DNA of 14,023 nucleotides, from the NCBI RefSeq assembly GCF_964259225.1, contig NZ_CAXVKN010000064.1. One strand, given 5' to 3'. A program made the translations under genes and the position numbers. The DNA comes from Catenibacterium mitsuoka_A (GTDB lineage: Bacteria > Bacillota_I > Bacilli_A > Erysipelotrichales > Coprobacillaceae). Of this stretch, positions 5,594 through 13,959 are shown in pieces (positions within the stretch are counted from its first letter, which is position 1; each line of letters opens with the position of its first letter). The notes under the pieces were generated by a model, which saw only the letters and a list, made by a program, of their open reading frames with translations, was not told where the DNA came from and ran no database searches.

Positions 5594-6568
5594 ATGTGTA
5601 CTGCTGCATGTTTTAAAGATAAAGATTGTTATTTTGGAAGAAATCTAGATTATGAGTTTTCTTATGGTGAACAGATTGTTGTAACACCTAGAAATTTTGA
5701 GTATGGTTTTAGATATACAGATGAACCATCTTACAAATATGCCATCATTGGAATGGCTCATGTCAGCGATGGATATCCATTATATTATGATGCAATGAAT
5801 GAAAAAGGATTAGGTATGGCTGGACTCAGCTTTGTAGGAAATGCTTATTTTAATCCTGTAGTTGAGAATAAAACAAATGTTTGTTCTTTCGAGTTTATTC
5901 CTTGGATCTTATGTCAATGTGAAACTGTTGAGGAAGCCATTCATCTTATTAATGAAATGAATTTATGTGATACACCTTTTAGTGCATCATTCCCACCTGC
6001 TTCACTTCATTATATGATCAGTGACTCAAATAAGACTATTACTGTAGAAATCATGAAAGATGGAGTACATATCTATGATAATCCTGTAGGTGTATTAACT
6101 AATAATCCACCTTTTGATAAACAGATGTTTATTTTAAATAATTATATGTATCTCTCTACTAAACAGCCTGAGAATACATTCTCAAAAGATGTAAACTTAT
6201 CTACTTATAGTAGAGGTATGGGTGCTTTAGGGTTACCTGGTGATTTATCATCAGCATCTCGTTTTGTACGTGTTGCATTCACTAATATGAATGTAACTAA
6301 AGGATTAAATGAACAGGAAAATGTCAGTCAGTTCTTCCATATTCTTGGTTCAGTAGAACAACAAAAAGGACTATGCGAAGTAGCCGAAGGTAAATATGAA
6401 TATACTATTTATACTTCTTGTTGTAATTTAAATAAGGGTATTTACTATTATTCAACTTATCATGGTCATACAATTAAAGCTGTGGATATGCATAAAACAA
6501 ATCTAGATAATAAAGATTTGACATGTTACCCAATGATTGATGAAGAAGTATTCTTCAATCAGAACTAA
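5594..6568 (+). CDS. bsh: Bile salt hydrolase (choloylglycine hydrolase, Ntn family)
   Basis: This cytoplasmic enzyme hydrolyses the amide bond of glycine- or taurine-conjugated bile salts. It is 324 residues from the ATG at 5594, normal for the family. After Met removal, C2 is the N-terminal nucleophile. Other active-site blocks are FGRNLDY with R16 and D19, VLTNNPPF with the conserved Asn at 170-171, and SSASRFVRVAF with the conserved Arg (222-226). The stretch GSVEQQKGLCEV...YEYTIYTSCC (252-277) is very close to lactobacillary bile salt hydrolases. S79 stands where bile salt hydrolases usually have Asn (LNF) and penicillin V acylases Tyr (LYY), so substrate range may differ. The start is fixed by AAAGGGGG (5578-5585), eight bases upstream, and by the need for Cys2; the in-frame GTG at 5588 is too close. 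It is a single-gene unit, divergent from the GTPase gene. Confidence 0.93.
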   Translation: MCTAACFKDKDCYFGRNLDYEFSYGEQIVVTPRNFEYGFRYTDEPSYKYAIIGMAHVSDGYPLYYDAMNEKGLGMAGLSFVGNAYFNPVVENKTNVCSFEFIPWILCQCETVEEAIHLINEMNLCDTPFSASFPPASLHYMISDSNKTITVEIMKDGVHIYDNPVGVLTNNPPFDKQMFILNNYMYLSTKQPENTFSKDVNLSTYSRGMGALGLPGDLSSASRFVRVAFTNMNVTKGLNEQENVSQFFHILGSVEQQKGLCEVAEGKYEYTIYTSCCNLNKGIYYYSTYHGHTIKAVDMHKTNLDNKDLTCYPMIDEEVFFNQN

Positions 6569-6575
6569 AAACAGA

Positions 6576-6598
6576 CACTAGGAAACGCATTCCTAGTG
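6576..6598. terminator. Bidirectional terminator between bsh and the pilus operon
   Basis: A perfect 9-bp stem CACTAGGAA / TTCCTAGTG (6576-6584 and 6590-6598) has loop ACGCA. Rightward it is followed by CCTTTTAATT, leftward by TCTGTTTTTAG. It lies 7 bases past the bsh stop and 12 bases from the stop of the converging minor pilin gene. Confidence 0.85.
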
Positions 6599-6610
6599 CC
6601 TTTTAATTAA

Positions 6611-7507
6611 CTAATCTTTTACATGTTTGAATAATTTACCTAATACAATAAGCAATAAACCAGCAGCACTCATCAACATAATCCAATGATTGATTCTTGT
6701 AGAATCTCCTGTCTTTACATTAGTACTAGGTGTATCAACACTTGTATTAGTAATAATATATTCTGTACTTTGTTCATTACTGCTTGAAGAAACAATACCC
6801 TTATATCCTTTTACATTCTTCTCTTTGATACTATAATTGATTGCTTGATCAGTTTTCCATGAATAAGCATAATTATTTTTTGCATCTAGTGTGATTGTTT
6901 CAACTAAAGCAGAACCATTATAGAGTTCTACCTCTATTTTTTCTGGATGTGTTAAACCCTTATCCACCCAACGCTTGACTATTTTATATTCATGAGAGGG
7001 ATTTTTTGAATATTTAATAAAGTCAATAGATACATCATAATCAGTTCCCTGTGGTAAAGAAATAAGATAAGGTAAATAAGTGTAGGTTGTACCATTTAAT
7101 TCTAAATTATCAGCAGTAATAAGATAAAGACCTGTTTTAAGATTAGTATAACTCAATGTAGAAGAATTAGCTTTTTTAATAACGCCTTTTTGACTTGCAG
7201 CATAACCTTTTAAAGTCATAGCTGCGTTTTTTAATTCTTCACTTGTTTCTAGCTTATTTAAATCAATTGTAGTATTTTCTGCTTCATTAAAATCCTCGGT
7301 GTATTGATAACTGCCAACCTCATCAATACTCGCAACTCGATACAAATGAACGTTCAATCCTGATAAACATTGATTCAGTGTCAACGAGCATTTCTTATTG
7401 ACATCAACAGCAGCTACCTGGAATAAATTGAATACAGCAACTGATAATATAACTGTAAAACATAATATAATTTTCTTTAAGCTTTTATCCATAATAATTG
7501 CTGTCAT
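6611..7507 (-). CDS. Minor/basal pilin with Cna-B domain and variant NVKTG sorting signal
   Basis: This 298-residue secreted protein is probably covalently anchored to the wall. Signal peptide: KSLKK then a hydrophobic core (about 13-30). The N-terminal pilin-like region (35-170) has Cys40 and Cys47. A Cna-B domain (about 174-254) has VKRW, EVELYNGS, NYAYSWK and a final ITN. K178, E229 and N254 are candidates for an intramolecular isopeptide bond. The C-terminal sorting signal is NVKTG (263-267) plus a hydrophobic stretch (275-291) and a KHVKD tail; this departs from the LPXTG of the other two subunits. Its size and last place in the operon suggest the pilus base. The first base of ATG 7507 is the last base of the sortase stop (TGATG), implying translational coupling. 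GTG 7510 and ATG 7492 are other possible starts. Confidence 0.82.
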   Translation of the reverse strand: MTAIIMDKSLKKIILCFTVILSVAVFNLFQVAAVDVNKKCSLTLNQCLSGLNVHLYRVASIDEVGSYQYTEDFNEAENTTIDLNKLETSEELKNAAMTLKGYAASQKGVIKKANSSTLSYTNLKTGLYLITADNLELNGTTYTYLPYLISLPQGTDYDVSIDFIKYSKNPSHEYKIVKRWVDKGLTHPEKIEVELYNGSALVETITLDAKNNYAYSWKTDQAINYSIKEKNVKGYKGIVSSSSNEQSTEYIITNTSVDTPSTNVKTGDSTRINHWIMLMSAAGLLLIVLGKLFKHVKD

Positions 7508-8310
7508 CACCTTTCTTTATGTTTTTTTGATGTGAGATACCAGATAAATGCAATAATAATTGCAAGTAGTATCCAGAATATATCTAGAATAACTGGATCT
7601 ATTTTTACTAGATCTCTTCTAATTCTTAGATTTGTCTTATTAATACGATGACCTCTGACAAGTAGTCTATGGGTATTGACACCATAAGGTGTACAAGTCA
7701 TAAGTGTACAATAGTCCTGTCCTTCCACAATCTTTAAATCATCTTTTTCTGTAGGAAGAACAGTTTTAATTTGATCAACCTCATAATATAGAGTTTGATC
7801 CAATATCTGAAGCATGAATGTATCACCTATCTTTAACTGATCTATATCAGTAAATAACTGTGCACTTGGTAATCCTCTATGTCCAGATATAACACAATGA
7901 GTACTATCTCCTCCTACTGGTAATGATGTACCTGGGATATGTCCTATCGCAATCTGTAAGATTTCAGCATCTGTTCCATGATAAATAGGAAGTGATACAT
8001 TAATCTTAGGGATTTCTACATAACCCATCATACCAATCCCAGTGACATCTAGAGTTTCATTGTATACTTTTTTCTCTTCATCATTTAAGGCATACGTTGT
8101 ATGTCTTAGATTTTTGTTGTACAAAGTGGCATCATTCCAGAGCTTTTCATACTGTTTTTCAGTCAGGTCTTCCACTTTTTCCTCATATCCAGCAATCGCC
8201 CTAGTCTGATGTCTTTGATTCCAATAATTACTAAAACTTGGATAAATAACTAGGGAGAGTCCTATAACGAATAGTAGCGCTATAATTACGTTTATGATTT
8301 TCTTTGTCAT
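7507..8310 (-). CDS. Class C (pilin-polymerising) sortase
   Basis: This membrane-bound transpeptidase cleaves LPXTG pilins between Thr and Gly and links them to a lysine of the next subunit. It has 267 residues: an N-terminal membrane segment (about 5-23), the sortase barrel (about 90-222) and the C-terminal membrane helix typical of class C (about 241-259). Catalytic residues are visible: H144 in ISGHRG, C206 in TLMTC, and R215 in NTHRLLVRG. The DP(F/W/Y) lid motif that blocks the active site of many pilin sortases is not evident; that region reads YALNDEEKK (73-81). The Shine-Dalgarno AGAGGAG lies nine bases before the ATG. It sits 25 bases after the major pilin gene and overlaps the minor pilin gene, as in a single pilus operon. 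Confidence 0.93.
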   Translation of the reverse strand: MTKKIINVIIALLFVIGLSLVIYPSFSNYWNQRHQTRAIAGYEEKVEDLTEKQYEKLWNDATLYNKNLRHTTYALNDEEKKVYNETLDVTGIGMMGYVEIPKINVSLPIYHGTDAEILQIAIGHIPGTSLPVGGDSTHCVISGHRGLPSAQLFTDIDQLKIGDTFMLQILDQTLYYEVDQIKTVLPTEKDDLKIVEGQDYCTLMTCTPYGVNTHRLLVRGHRINKTNLRIRRDLVKIDPVILDIFWILLAIIIAFIWYLTSKKHKER

Positions 8311-8335
8311 TATAGAACACTCCTCTTATTCTATT

Positions 8336-9838
8336 TTATTTGTCTTCAGCTTTTTTCTGCATTACTAAGAATGCACCTGCAGCAAGAATCATAACTGCAC
8401 CTGCAACATATAGAATTGTAGTACCCATACCACCTGTTTCAGGTAATGAGCTACCTGGTTTATTTACAACTTTTGTTGATAAAGTACCTTCACTCTTATT
8501 TGGAGTAAATTCCATTGTGCCAACATTTCCACTCTTAATATCACCAGAGAATGATTCTAGTTTTGGATCATTACTTTCAATTGTATGATCAGCTTTTACT
8601 GTAAAGTAAATTGGTTCTGATAACTTATCATAATTAGTAGGTGCTTTTGTTTCTGTTAATCTATAATCACCATCATCAATTCCTTTGAATTCAAATAGAT
8701 CATCAGCAGTTCCAGATACTTTTGTTATTTCTTTCCATGTGTCTTTAGTTCCTTTGATTTTCTTTTCTAAAGTGAATTCAGCACCAGTAAGTTTGTTACC
8801 CTGTTCATCAACTTTGTTGACATCTACCTTATATGTAAATACGATAACTGTATCATCAGGAGTTTCACCAAATTCTCCACCCTGTTCATCATTAGGATTA
8901 TTAGAGAATTCCATATGCATTGTATTTTTATTACCACGTTCGCCTAAAACAGCATATTCATTTAATGTAGATGTATATTCTACTCTTACTACTGAGTTAT
9001 TTCCAGCTGCATTAATACTCTTCATATCATCAAAAATTACTTCAAAAGTACAACCATCAGTTAGATCATCTGTAACAACTCTGTATTTTGATTTATCTGT
9101 GATTTCTGTATAATCAACATATACTTTTACAGAGTCTTTATTAAAAGTTAGACCTTTTTCTGCTTTATCATGGAATTTTAATGTATATTTCTTATATGAA
9201 GTATAATTATTTGGTAATGTACCTTCAATCTTAAATGGAATTACATCTCCAATATCCCAGTCTGCAGAATCCTGCCATTCACTTACAGTTGTGTATTTAG
9301 AATCATTAATATCCTTTACCTTCTTTTCAGAAGTAGGAATATCAGATTTTACTTTAACTGAAGCATCACCAACAACCTGCAATATATAAGCTGTATAAGA
9401 ATCATGCTTTTCTTTTAAGCTATCATCAGTATCTTTAACTAAATAATAACCAGCTGCAAGACCATCAATCACTGTAAAACCTGCAGCACTTTCTTTTGTC
9501 TTTTTTATACCAGAAAGCTTATTTCCATCCACTAATTCTTTTGCAAAAGCTTTTGCTTTAGTTTCATCAGTTAGTGTATTTGCTTTTTCTTTTGCGCTTT
9601 CAGTATAAGCACCACCTTTTACACCACTACCCCAAGCTAAATCAGATAATACTCTCTTGTTGTCCTTTGTTGAAAGTTTACCAGTAAAAATCTGATACAC
9701 TTCATAAGTATGTCCTGTGACAGTATTATCCAATGTCAAAGTATAAGTTTCATCTGCCATAACTACTGATGGCATCGCAATGGCTAATATCATTGCGAAC
9801 GCAAGTATGAATCCTCCGATTTTCTTAAATAGTTTCAT
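8336..9838 (-). CDS. Major (backbone) pilin, LPETG-anchored with isopeptide domains
   Basis: This 500-residue protein should form the polymerised shaft of the pilus. The signal peptide is MKLFKKIGG plus a hydrophobic core, with likely cleavage after VMA (28). The N-terminal domain (30-165) leads into a fimbrial isopeptide D2-type domain (about 168-330, PTSEKKVKD...DIGDVIPFKI). A Cna-B/SpaA-like domain follows (about 335-460) with the E-box LTETKAP (394-400); K342 and N459 flank this domain as candidate isopeptide partners. The sorting signal is LPETG (465-469), a hydrophobic helix and a KKAEDK tail. A standard YPK(N) pilin motif is absent. K162 or K164 in VKVKSDIPT sits at that position and may be the polymerisation lysine (inference). 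AAGGAGG (9848-9854) lies nine bases before the ATG. It is the second gene of the operon, with the dedicated sortase right after it. Confidence 0.93.
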   Translation of the reverse strand: MKLFKKIGGFILAFAMILAIAMPSVVMADETYTLTLDNTVTGHTYEVYQIFTGKLSTKDNKRVLSDLAWGSGVKGGAYTESAKEKANTLTDETKAKAFAKELVDGNKLSGIKKTKESAAGFTVIDGLAAGYYLVKDTDDSLKEKHDSYTAYILQVVGDASVKVKSDIPTSEKKVKDINDSKYTTVSEWQDSADWDIGDVIPFKIEGTLPNNYTSYKKYTLKFHDKAEKGLTFNKDSVKVYVDYTEITDKSKYRVVTDDLTDGCTFEVIFDDMKSINAAGNNSVVRVEYTSTLNEYAVLGERGNKNTMHMEFSNNPNDEQGGEFGETPDDTVIVFTYKVDVNKVDEQGNKLTGAEFTLEKKIKGTKDTWKEITKVSGTADDLFEFKGIDDGDYRLTETKAPTNYDKLSEPIYFTVKADHTIESNDPKLESFSGDIKSGNVGTMEFTPNKSEGTLSTKVVNKPGSSLPETGGMGTTILYVAGAVMILAAGAFLVMQKKAEDK

Positions 9839-9869
9839 ATTGTTTTTCCTCCTTATTATATGATCCCCG

Positions 9870-9878
9870 TTAATTCAT
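9870..9878 (-). other. Two-codon minigene (ATG AAT TAA) with strong Shine-Dalgarno
   Basis: In the 80-bp gap between the adhesin stop and the major pilin start, AAAGGAAGG (9893-9885) is followed after six bases by ATG AAT TAA. A second Shine-Dalgarno, AAGGAGG, then serves the real pilin start 32 bases further on. A ribosome would bind here, make a dipeptide and stop. It could be a leftover start site or could tune translation or mRNA stability of the pilin. A TATAAT (9860-9855) also lies in this gap but lacks a -35 box. Confidence 0.4.
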
Positions 9879-9918
9879 AAAATACCTTCCTTTAATAAAT
9901 TCTTGATTTGCATGTATA

Positions 9919-12900
9919 TTACTTTCCATAGGCCTCCTTCTTTTTATTAATTGCTATAATAGCAAATAGAGTCGCTGTTACTAATAGGGCTCCTATTGCG
10001 TAATAACCAAAAGTACCAAATCCTCCAGTATCTGGAAGCTCAGTGCTATCTAACTTCTTGTTAGTCACCGTTATATTACCTGCTAAGATACCATCATTAT
10101 TTGTATATAAGACCTGATATCCAGAAGGCACGTCTTCTTCAAGTGTATAAACAACATCATTGCCATCTACCTGCGTTGGTAAATTCTTCCATGTATAACT
10201 CCAGTTATTGGTTTCATTTAATGTGACTGTCTTATTCTCATACACTTGCTTAGAAGTTAAATAATCCCTGTCGTAGTCATACTCTGCATTTCCGCTTGCA
10301 GATGATAATCTGATTTTCAAATTAGTATCTGAATCAATGTTTCTAACTGTAAGTACAACATTGCTCCACCACGTTAATTGAGTAGTAAGAGTATAATTAT
10401 CAGTTCCTTCAACTGTTACGTTTTCAGATTCTTTACCTGGATCACATGATACTGGTAAAGTAATCTTTAAATTACCACCCTTCTTTACAATAAGCGTCTT
10501 GTTCTCTACTATATTCTCGGAACCATCCCAATTTCTTGTATATATATTAGCGTTGACGTTTACTCCAGTAGGTTTCTTAATATTCTGAATCAATCTCACA
10601 TCGATAGAATCAGGATGATTAGTAATCTCCTTATTCTCAGAATCAACCCATACTTTCTTTACATAAATACTGTTAGAGTCATTTGGTATATACATTGAAA
10701 CTTCATTATTATTAGGAACAAACCATACTTTATTTGGATTAATCTGTGATTTTGTAAAAATTTGTCTATTATTCATCTCAGCAATAGCATCCTGTCTTGT
10801 TTTGTGTTGATCTGCCTGATAGATAGAGAAATAATATGGTGTTTCATTGCGTTCATATCCAGCAGGTGCTTCGGTTTCTACAACTCTATAAAGATTAAAT
10901 GCTGATAAGAATCTATCTATATTTGTTCCTGTAAAACTAATTTCACCATTATTGTCTGTTTCAAATTCTTCTGAATTTCCATTCCTTATAATATCCCATC
11001 CTTTTGTATCAGGATTAAATACAGAGAGTGTAAATTTTGCATGTGGAAGAGTCTTTGAGTAATCTTTACTATCTACTTTAAAGATGGACATTTTACCTCT
11101 TACAACCCCTGCTTCAGAATGTGTTGTATCAATAACTGTTTCATCATTCGAACTGAATTCTCCTTGTAATACAACTTCGTTTCTTATTCTAGGAGTTGCT
11201 GCATTACCAACATCAAAATCATATTGATAAACGAGTACACATGCGAGTTCATCAGGTAATGTAATTGTGAGTATGTTTTTTTGTGTATCCATCTGTACCT
11301 GATATCTACTGCTATCAATCAATTTACCTCTATGATCTTCAGCTTTAGAATCATATTCATAGAGTTTCAAGCTAGACGCATCAATATAAGCTGAATATTT
11401 ACTATCTAATTCAAGTTCATCTCTCAATACAATCTTATCTGAATTTGGATCAAGGTCCCTTCCAGCTGGATTAATATTGACTGTATATTCAATCTTTGTT
11501 GTATTGTCAATTTGTCTTCCGAATTTAGACACAACCGGAGTGTTTCGTTCTACTCTTGTCTCTTGTTTCTGCTCTTTACCTTCATATTCTAATAGGTTTG
11601 AATATTCCTTTGATTCATTCTTTAGATCATTCCAGAACTCATCATTTGTAATATCCACAGCATAATAAACCGCAATTGCGCCATTAGGATGATTTCTATT
11701 TGTCTGCCAGTCACCATCTGTTTTGTTGTAACCTGGCATAAATGTAAAGGTTACTTTGTTGGTAGATTGATCATAAGAATACCTAAAGTACTTACTTATA
11801 TCAGTATTGTTTTGATCACCATCACAATACTGTTCCCAGTTATCATTGAAATAATAAACAGCTTCTGGTGAACTACGTTTTGCTGGATTATCCTTACGTG
11901 TATTAGTCTTATAATCAGAACGCAATGCAGTTTCTACAAGTTTTGTACCCTTAGGTAATGTATCAGTAAAACTGATTTCATTATTCGAATCTGGTGTAAA
12001 TATAATTCTGTAATAAAGTTTTCCATTACGACTTAGATAGTTCGTATTAACTCTACCAGAAGAATATTTCTCATTTTGACTGCCATTCACCTGACCATAG
12101 CCCTGTTTCACTAACTTCTTAGGCTTATTATAATGAACACTTGCTTCTGATTCTTTATTGTTCACAATACCCTTATTTGAGAAATAGTAATCAATACCTT
12201 CTTGAGTATCAGATAAATCAGCTATTGTAGAATAAGAAGAAATATTAAGAGATTGTCCAATAAATGAAGAACCATCTTCTCTCTTCACTATCACTTCAAA
12301 CGCTTTAACATGAGCTTTATCATTTGTAACTTCATTTCTCTTTTCTTCATCTGAATAGAATTTCATAGCAATATTAAGATCACTATTTGGAATCACCTTT
12401 CCATCTTTATCTTTTAATTGGATATTAGCTAAAATTTCCTGTCTTAACTTAGATAGAATTGCATAATGTTCACCATTAAAATCTTGATCATCTGAAGATG
12501 TACCATTCTTAATTACATCTGAATATATGACAGATGTAATCTCTTTATCAGGTAAAGTAATATAAGCCTGCCATTTATTAGTTAAAATCTTACCATCATT
12601 AGAAACTGATTGACTTGATCCAGTCTTTGTAAGACCCCAGTCTCTATGCCATACACCAACAGTTGTTCCTGATTCATAAGACTTGTCACCTTTAAAGAAA
12701 TATGCTGTATTGTTTACATTACCATTTTCTTTTGGTGCATCTGTTTGATATTCAATTGTATATTTATCATTAGAGCCATCAGGGAATGTATATGGTAATG
12801 ATGTGATTTCAAATGTAGTACCATCGCTCTTCTTTACTGTCAAAGGAGTAGGAATAGTCAAACCATTATCAATCTTATCCTTCAAAACATAACCACTTAT

Positions 12901-13959
12901 ATCCTTTTTATCCGGATTGATTGTAATAGTCCAATTCATCTTCCCTGTATTTTGATCATATCCACCATACTTGTAAATCATTGAATTAGAAATTTGAATT
13001 GTAGTAGATGTCTCTCTTGATGTTCCTCCACTAGTACCCTTTACGCTATTTGTAAGTAAACCAGAGCCATCCACGTTATCAGGAGTTGCTGTTGCTTTAT
13101 AAGTCACTTCATAGCTTTCTCCAGCTTCAAGTCTAGGAAGATTATCAATTGTAAATGAGTTACCATTAATGCTTGGTCTAACATTTACATCTGTCTTATT
13201 ACCATTCTTATCAACCTTTTTTACTGTAAAGCTGTTTTCATTATACTTTGCAGTGGCAGAATCCCAGTTTGAGAACGTATCTTCAATCTTAACAGTTCCT
13301 TCAGTTCCATTATTTGTACTCGCTTTAATTGTATATCCTACTGTGCCATCACTATTCAATTTAGCTTCCTTAGACATATTTAAATCATATTGTTCCTGGC
13401 TAGGATTAATAGTGATTTCTCCACCGTCTCCACCAAATATTACTTTTCCACCTTCTCCTGCATCTTTCGCAGATAGAGTGCCATTGAATGTGATATAACC
13501 TGTAAATGGTTCACCAGTCGCAAATTCCTCATTAAAATGAATTGTGATTTCACCATCTGTCGTAATATGATATGTACCTACTGCTAAACCATTTGATGCA
13601 TATACAATACCTAATTCTTCATCTGATAGCTTAATAGCTTCTGGAATCTTATAAGTAATTGTTCTTGTAGTTTGATCAACCACTCCAGCTAGTAATTGAT
13701 AATCAATATCTACCATGACATGGTCACCATCTTCAAACTCTTTTGCTTCAATCCATTCTCCATTTTGTATCTTGCTGACTTTTGCAGAAACAATATGTTC
13801 TCCAAAGTCCACACTATTTCTAGGTTGAGGTTCAGGGGTAGAAGGATCATCCACAACTGTAATAGGAGTATTTGTACGAGGTGCAAGTGATGGTGTTTGA
13901 ATACTCTTTTTTTCCTTTTTTACAATTTGTTCATCTATTTGTTGTATGTTAAACCGCAA
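9919..13959 (-). CDS. Large LPDTG adhesin, probable pilus tip subunit, signal peptide not encoded
   Basis: The open frame codes for 1346 residues from a TTG. Residues 20-48 are a Thr/Pro-rich linker. A series of immunoglobulin-like adhesin modules follows (about 50-190, 190-325, 326-437, 440-610, 615-805, 806-945), several beginning with K(Y/F)G or LTKTG. A SpaA-type domain is at 956-1048 (IFKVDS, E-box VVETEAPAGY). A Cna-B domain (1099-1301: VKKVWVDS, NNWSYTWKNLP, EEDVPSGY, TVTN) has an insert of about 115 residues (1126-1240). The anchor is LPDTG (1308-1312), a hydrophobic helix and a NKKKEAYGK tail. It is the first and largest gene of the pilus operon, as expected for a tip adhesin. No signal peptide precedes the linker: an in-frame TAG lies at 13965-13963, two codons before the TTG, and the other two frames are also closed. 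The TTG has no good Shine-Dalgarno. The gene may be broken at its 5' end; the true start is unknown. Confidence 0.75.
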   Translation of the reverse strand: MRFNIQQIDEQIVKKEKKSIQTPSLAPRTNTPITVVDDPSTPEPQPRNSVDFGEHIVSAKVSKIQNGEWIEAKEFEDGDHVMVDIDYQLLAGVVDQTTRTITYKIPEAIKLSDEELGIVYASNGLAVGTYHITTDGEITIHFNEEFATGEPFTGYITFNGTLSAKDAGEGGKVIFGGDGGEITINPSQEQYDLNMSKEAKLNSDGTVGYTIKASTNNGTEGTVKIEDTFSNWDSATAKYNENSFTVKKVDKNGNKTDVNVRPSINGNSFTIDNLPRLEAGESYEVTYKATATPDNVDGSGLLTNSVKGTSGGTSRETSTTIQISNSMIYKYGGYDQNTGKMNWTITINPDKKDISGYVLKDKIDNGLTIPTPLTVKKSDGTTFEITSLPYTFPDGSNDKYTIEYQTDAPKENGNVNNTAYFFKGDKSYESGTTVGVWHRDWGLTKTGSSQSVSNDGKILTNKWQAYITLPDKEITSVIYSDVIKNGTSSDDQDFNGEHYAILSKLRQEILANIQLKDKDGKVIPNSDLNIAMKFYSDEEKRNEVTNDKAHVKAFEVIVKREDGSSFIGQSLNISSYSTIADLSDTQEGIDYYFSNKGIVNNKESEASVHYNKPKKLVKQGYGQVNGSQNEKYSSGRVNTNYLSRNGKLYYRIIFTPDSNNEISFTDTLPKGTKLVETALRSDYKTNTRKDNPAKRSSPEAVYYFNDNWEQYCDGDQNNTDISKYFRYSYDQSTNKVTFTFMPGYNKTDGDWQTNRNHPNGAIAVYYAVDITNDEFWNDLKNESKEYSNLLEYEGKEQKQETRVERNTPVVSKFGRQIDNTTKIEYTVNINPAGRDLDPNSDKIVLRDELELDSKYSAYIDASSLKLYEYDSKAEDHRGKLIDSSRYQVQMDTQKNILTITLPDELACVLVYQYDFDVGNAATPRIRNEVVLQGEFSSNDETVIDTTHSEAGVVRGKMSIFKVDSKDYSKTLPHAKFTLSVFNPDTKGWDIIRNGNSEEFETDNNGEISFTGTNIDRFLSAFNLYRVVETEAPAGYERNETPYYFSIYQADQHKTRQDAIAEMNNRQIFTKSQINPNKVWFVPNNNEVSMYIPNDSNSIYVKKVWVDSENKEITNHPDSIDVRLIQNIKKPTGVNVNANIYTRNWDGSENIVENKTLIVKKGGNLKITLPVSCDPGKESENVTVEGTDNYTLTTQLTWWSNVVLTVRNIDSDTNLKIRLSSASGNAEYDYDRDYLTSKQVYENKTVTLNETNNWSYTWKNLPTQVDGNDVVYTLEEDVPSGYQVLYTNNDGILAGNITVTNKKLDSTELPDTGGFGTFGYYAIGALLVTATLFAIIAINKKKEAYGK

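Noticed and set aside
8340..9113. Two rightward open frames (8340-8588 and 8685-9113) opposite the major pilin gene
   Set aside because: They lie antisense to a well-supported pilin, have no ribosome-binding site, and reflect codon bias of the true gene.
9855..9860. Promoter for the major pilin from TATAAT in the adhesin-pilin gap
   Set aside because: There is no -35 box 16-18 bases upstream and no extended -10, and the start would fall inside the Shine-Dalgarno; co-transcription with the adhesin is simpler.
11477..13890. Four short rightward open frames opposite the adhesin gene (11477, 11689, 13169, 13696)
   Set aside because: All lie inside the long adhesin frame on the other strand, lack ribosome sites and have no family resemblance.
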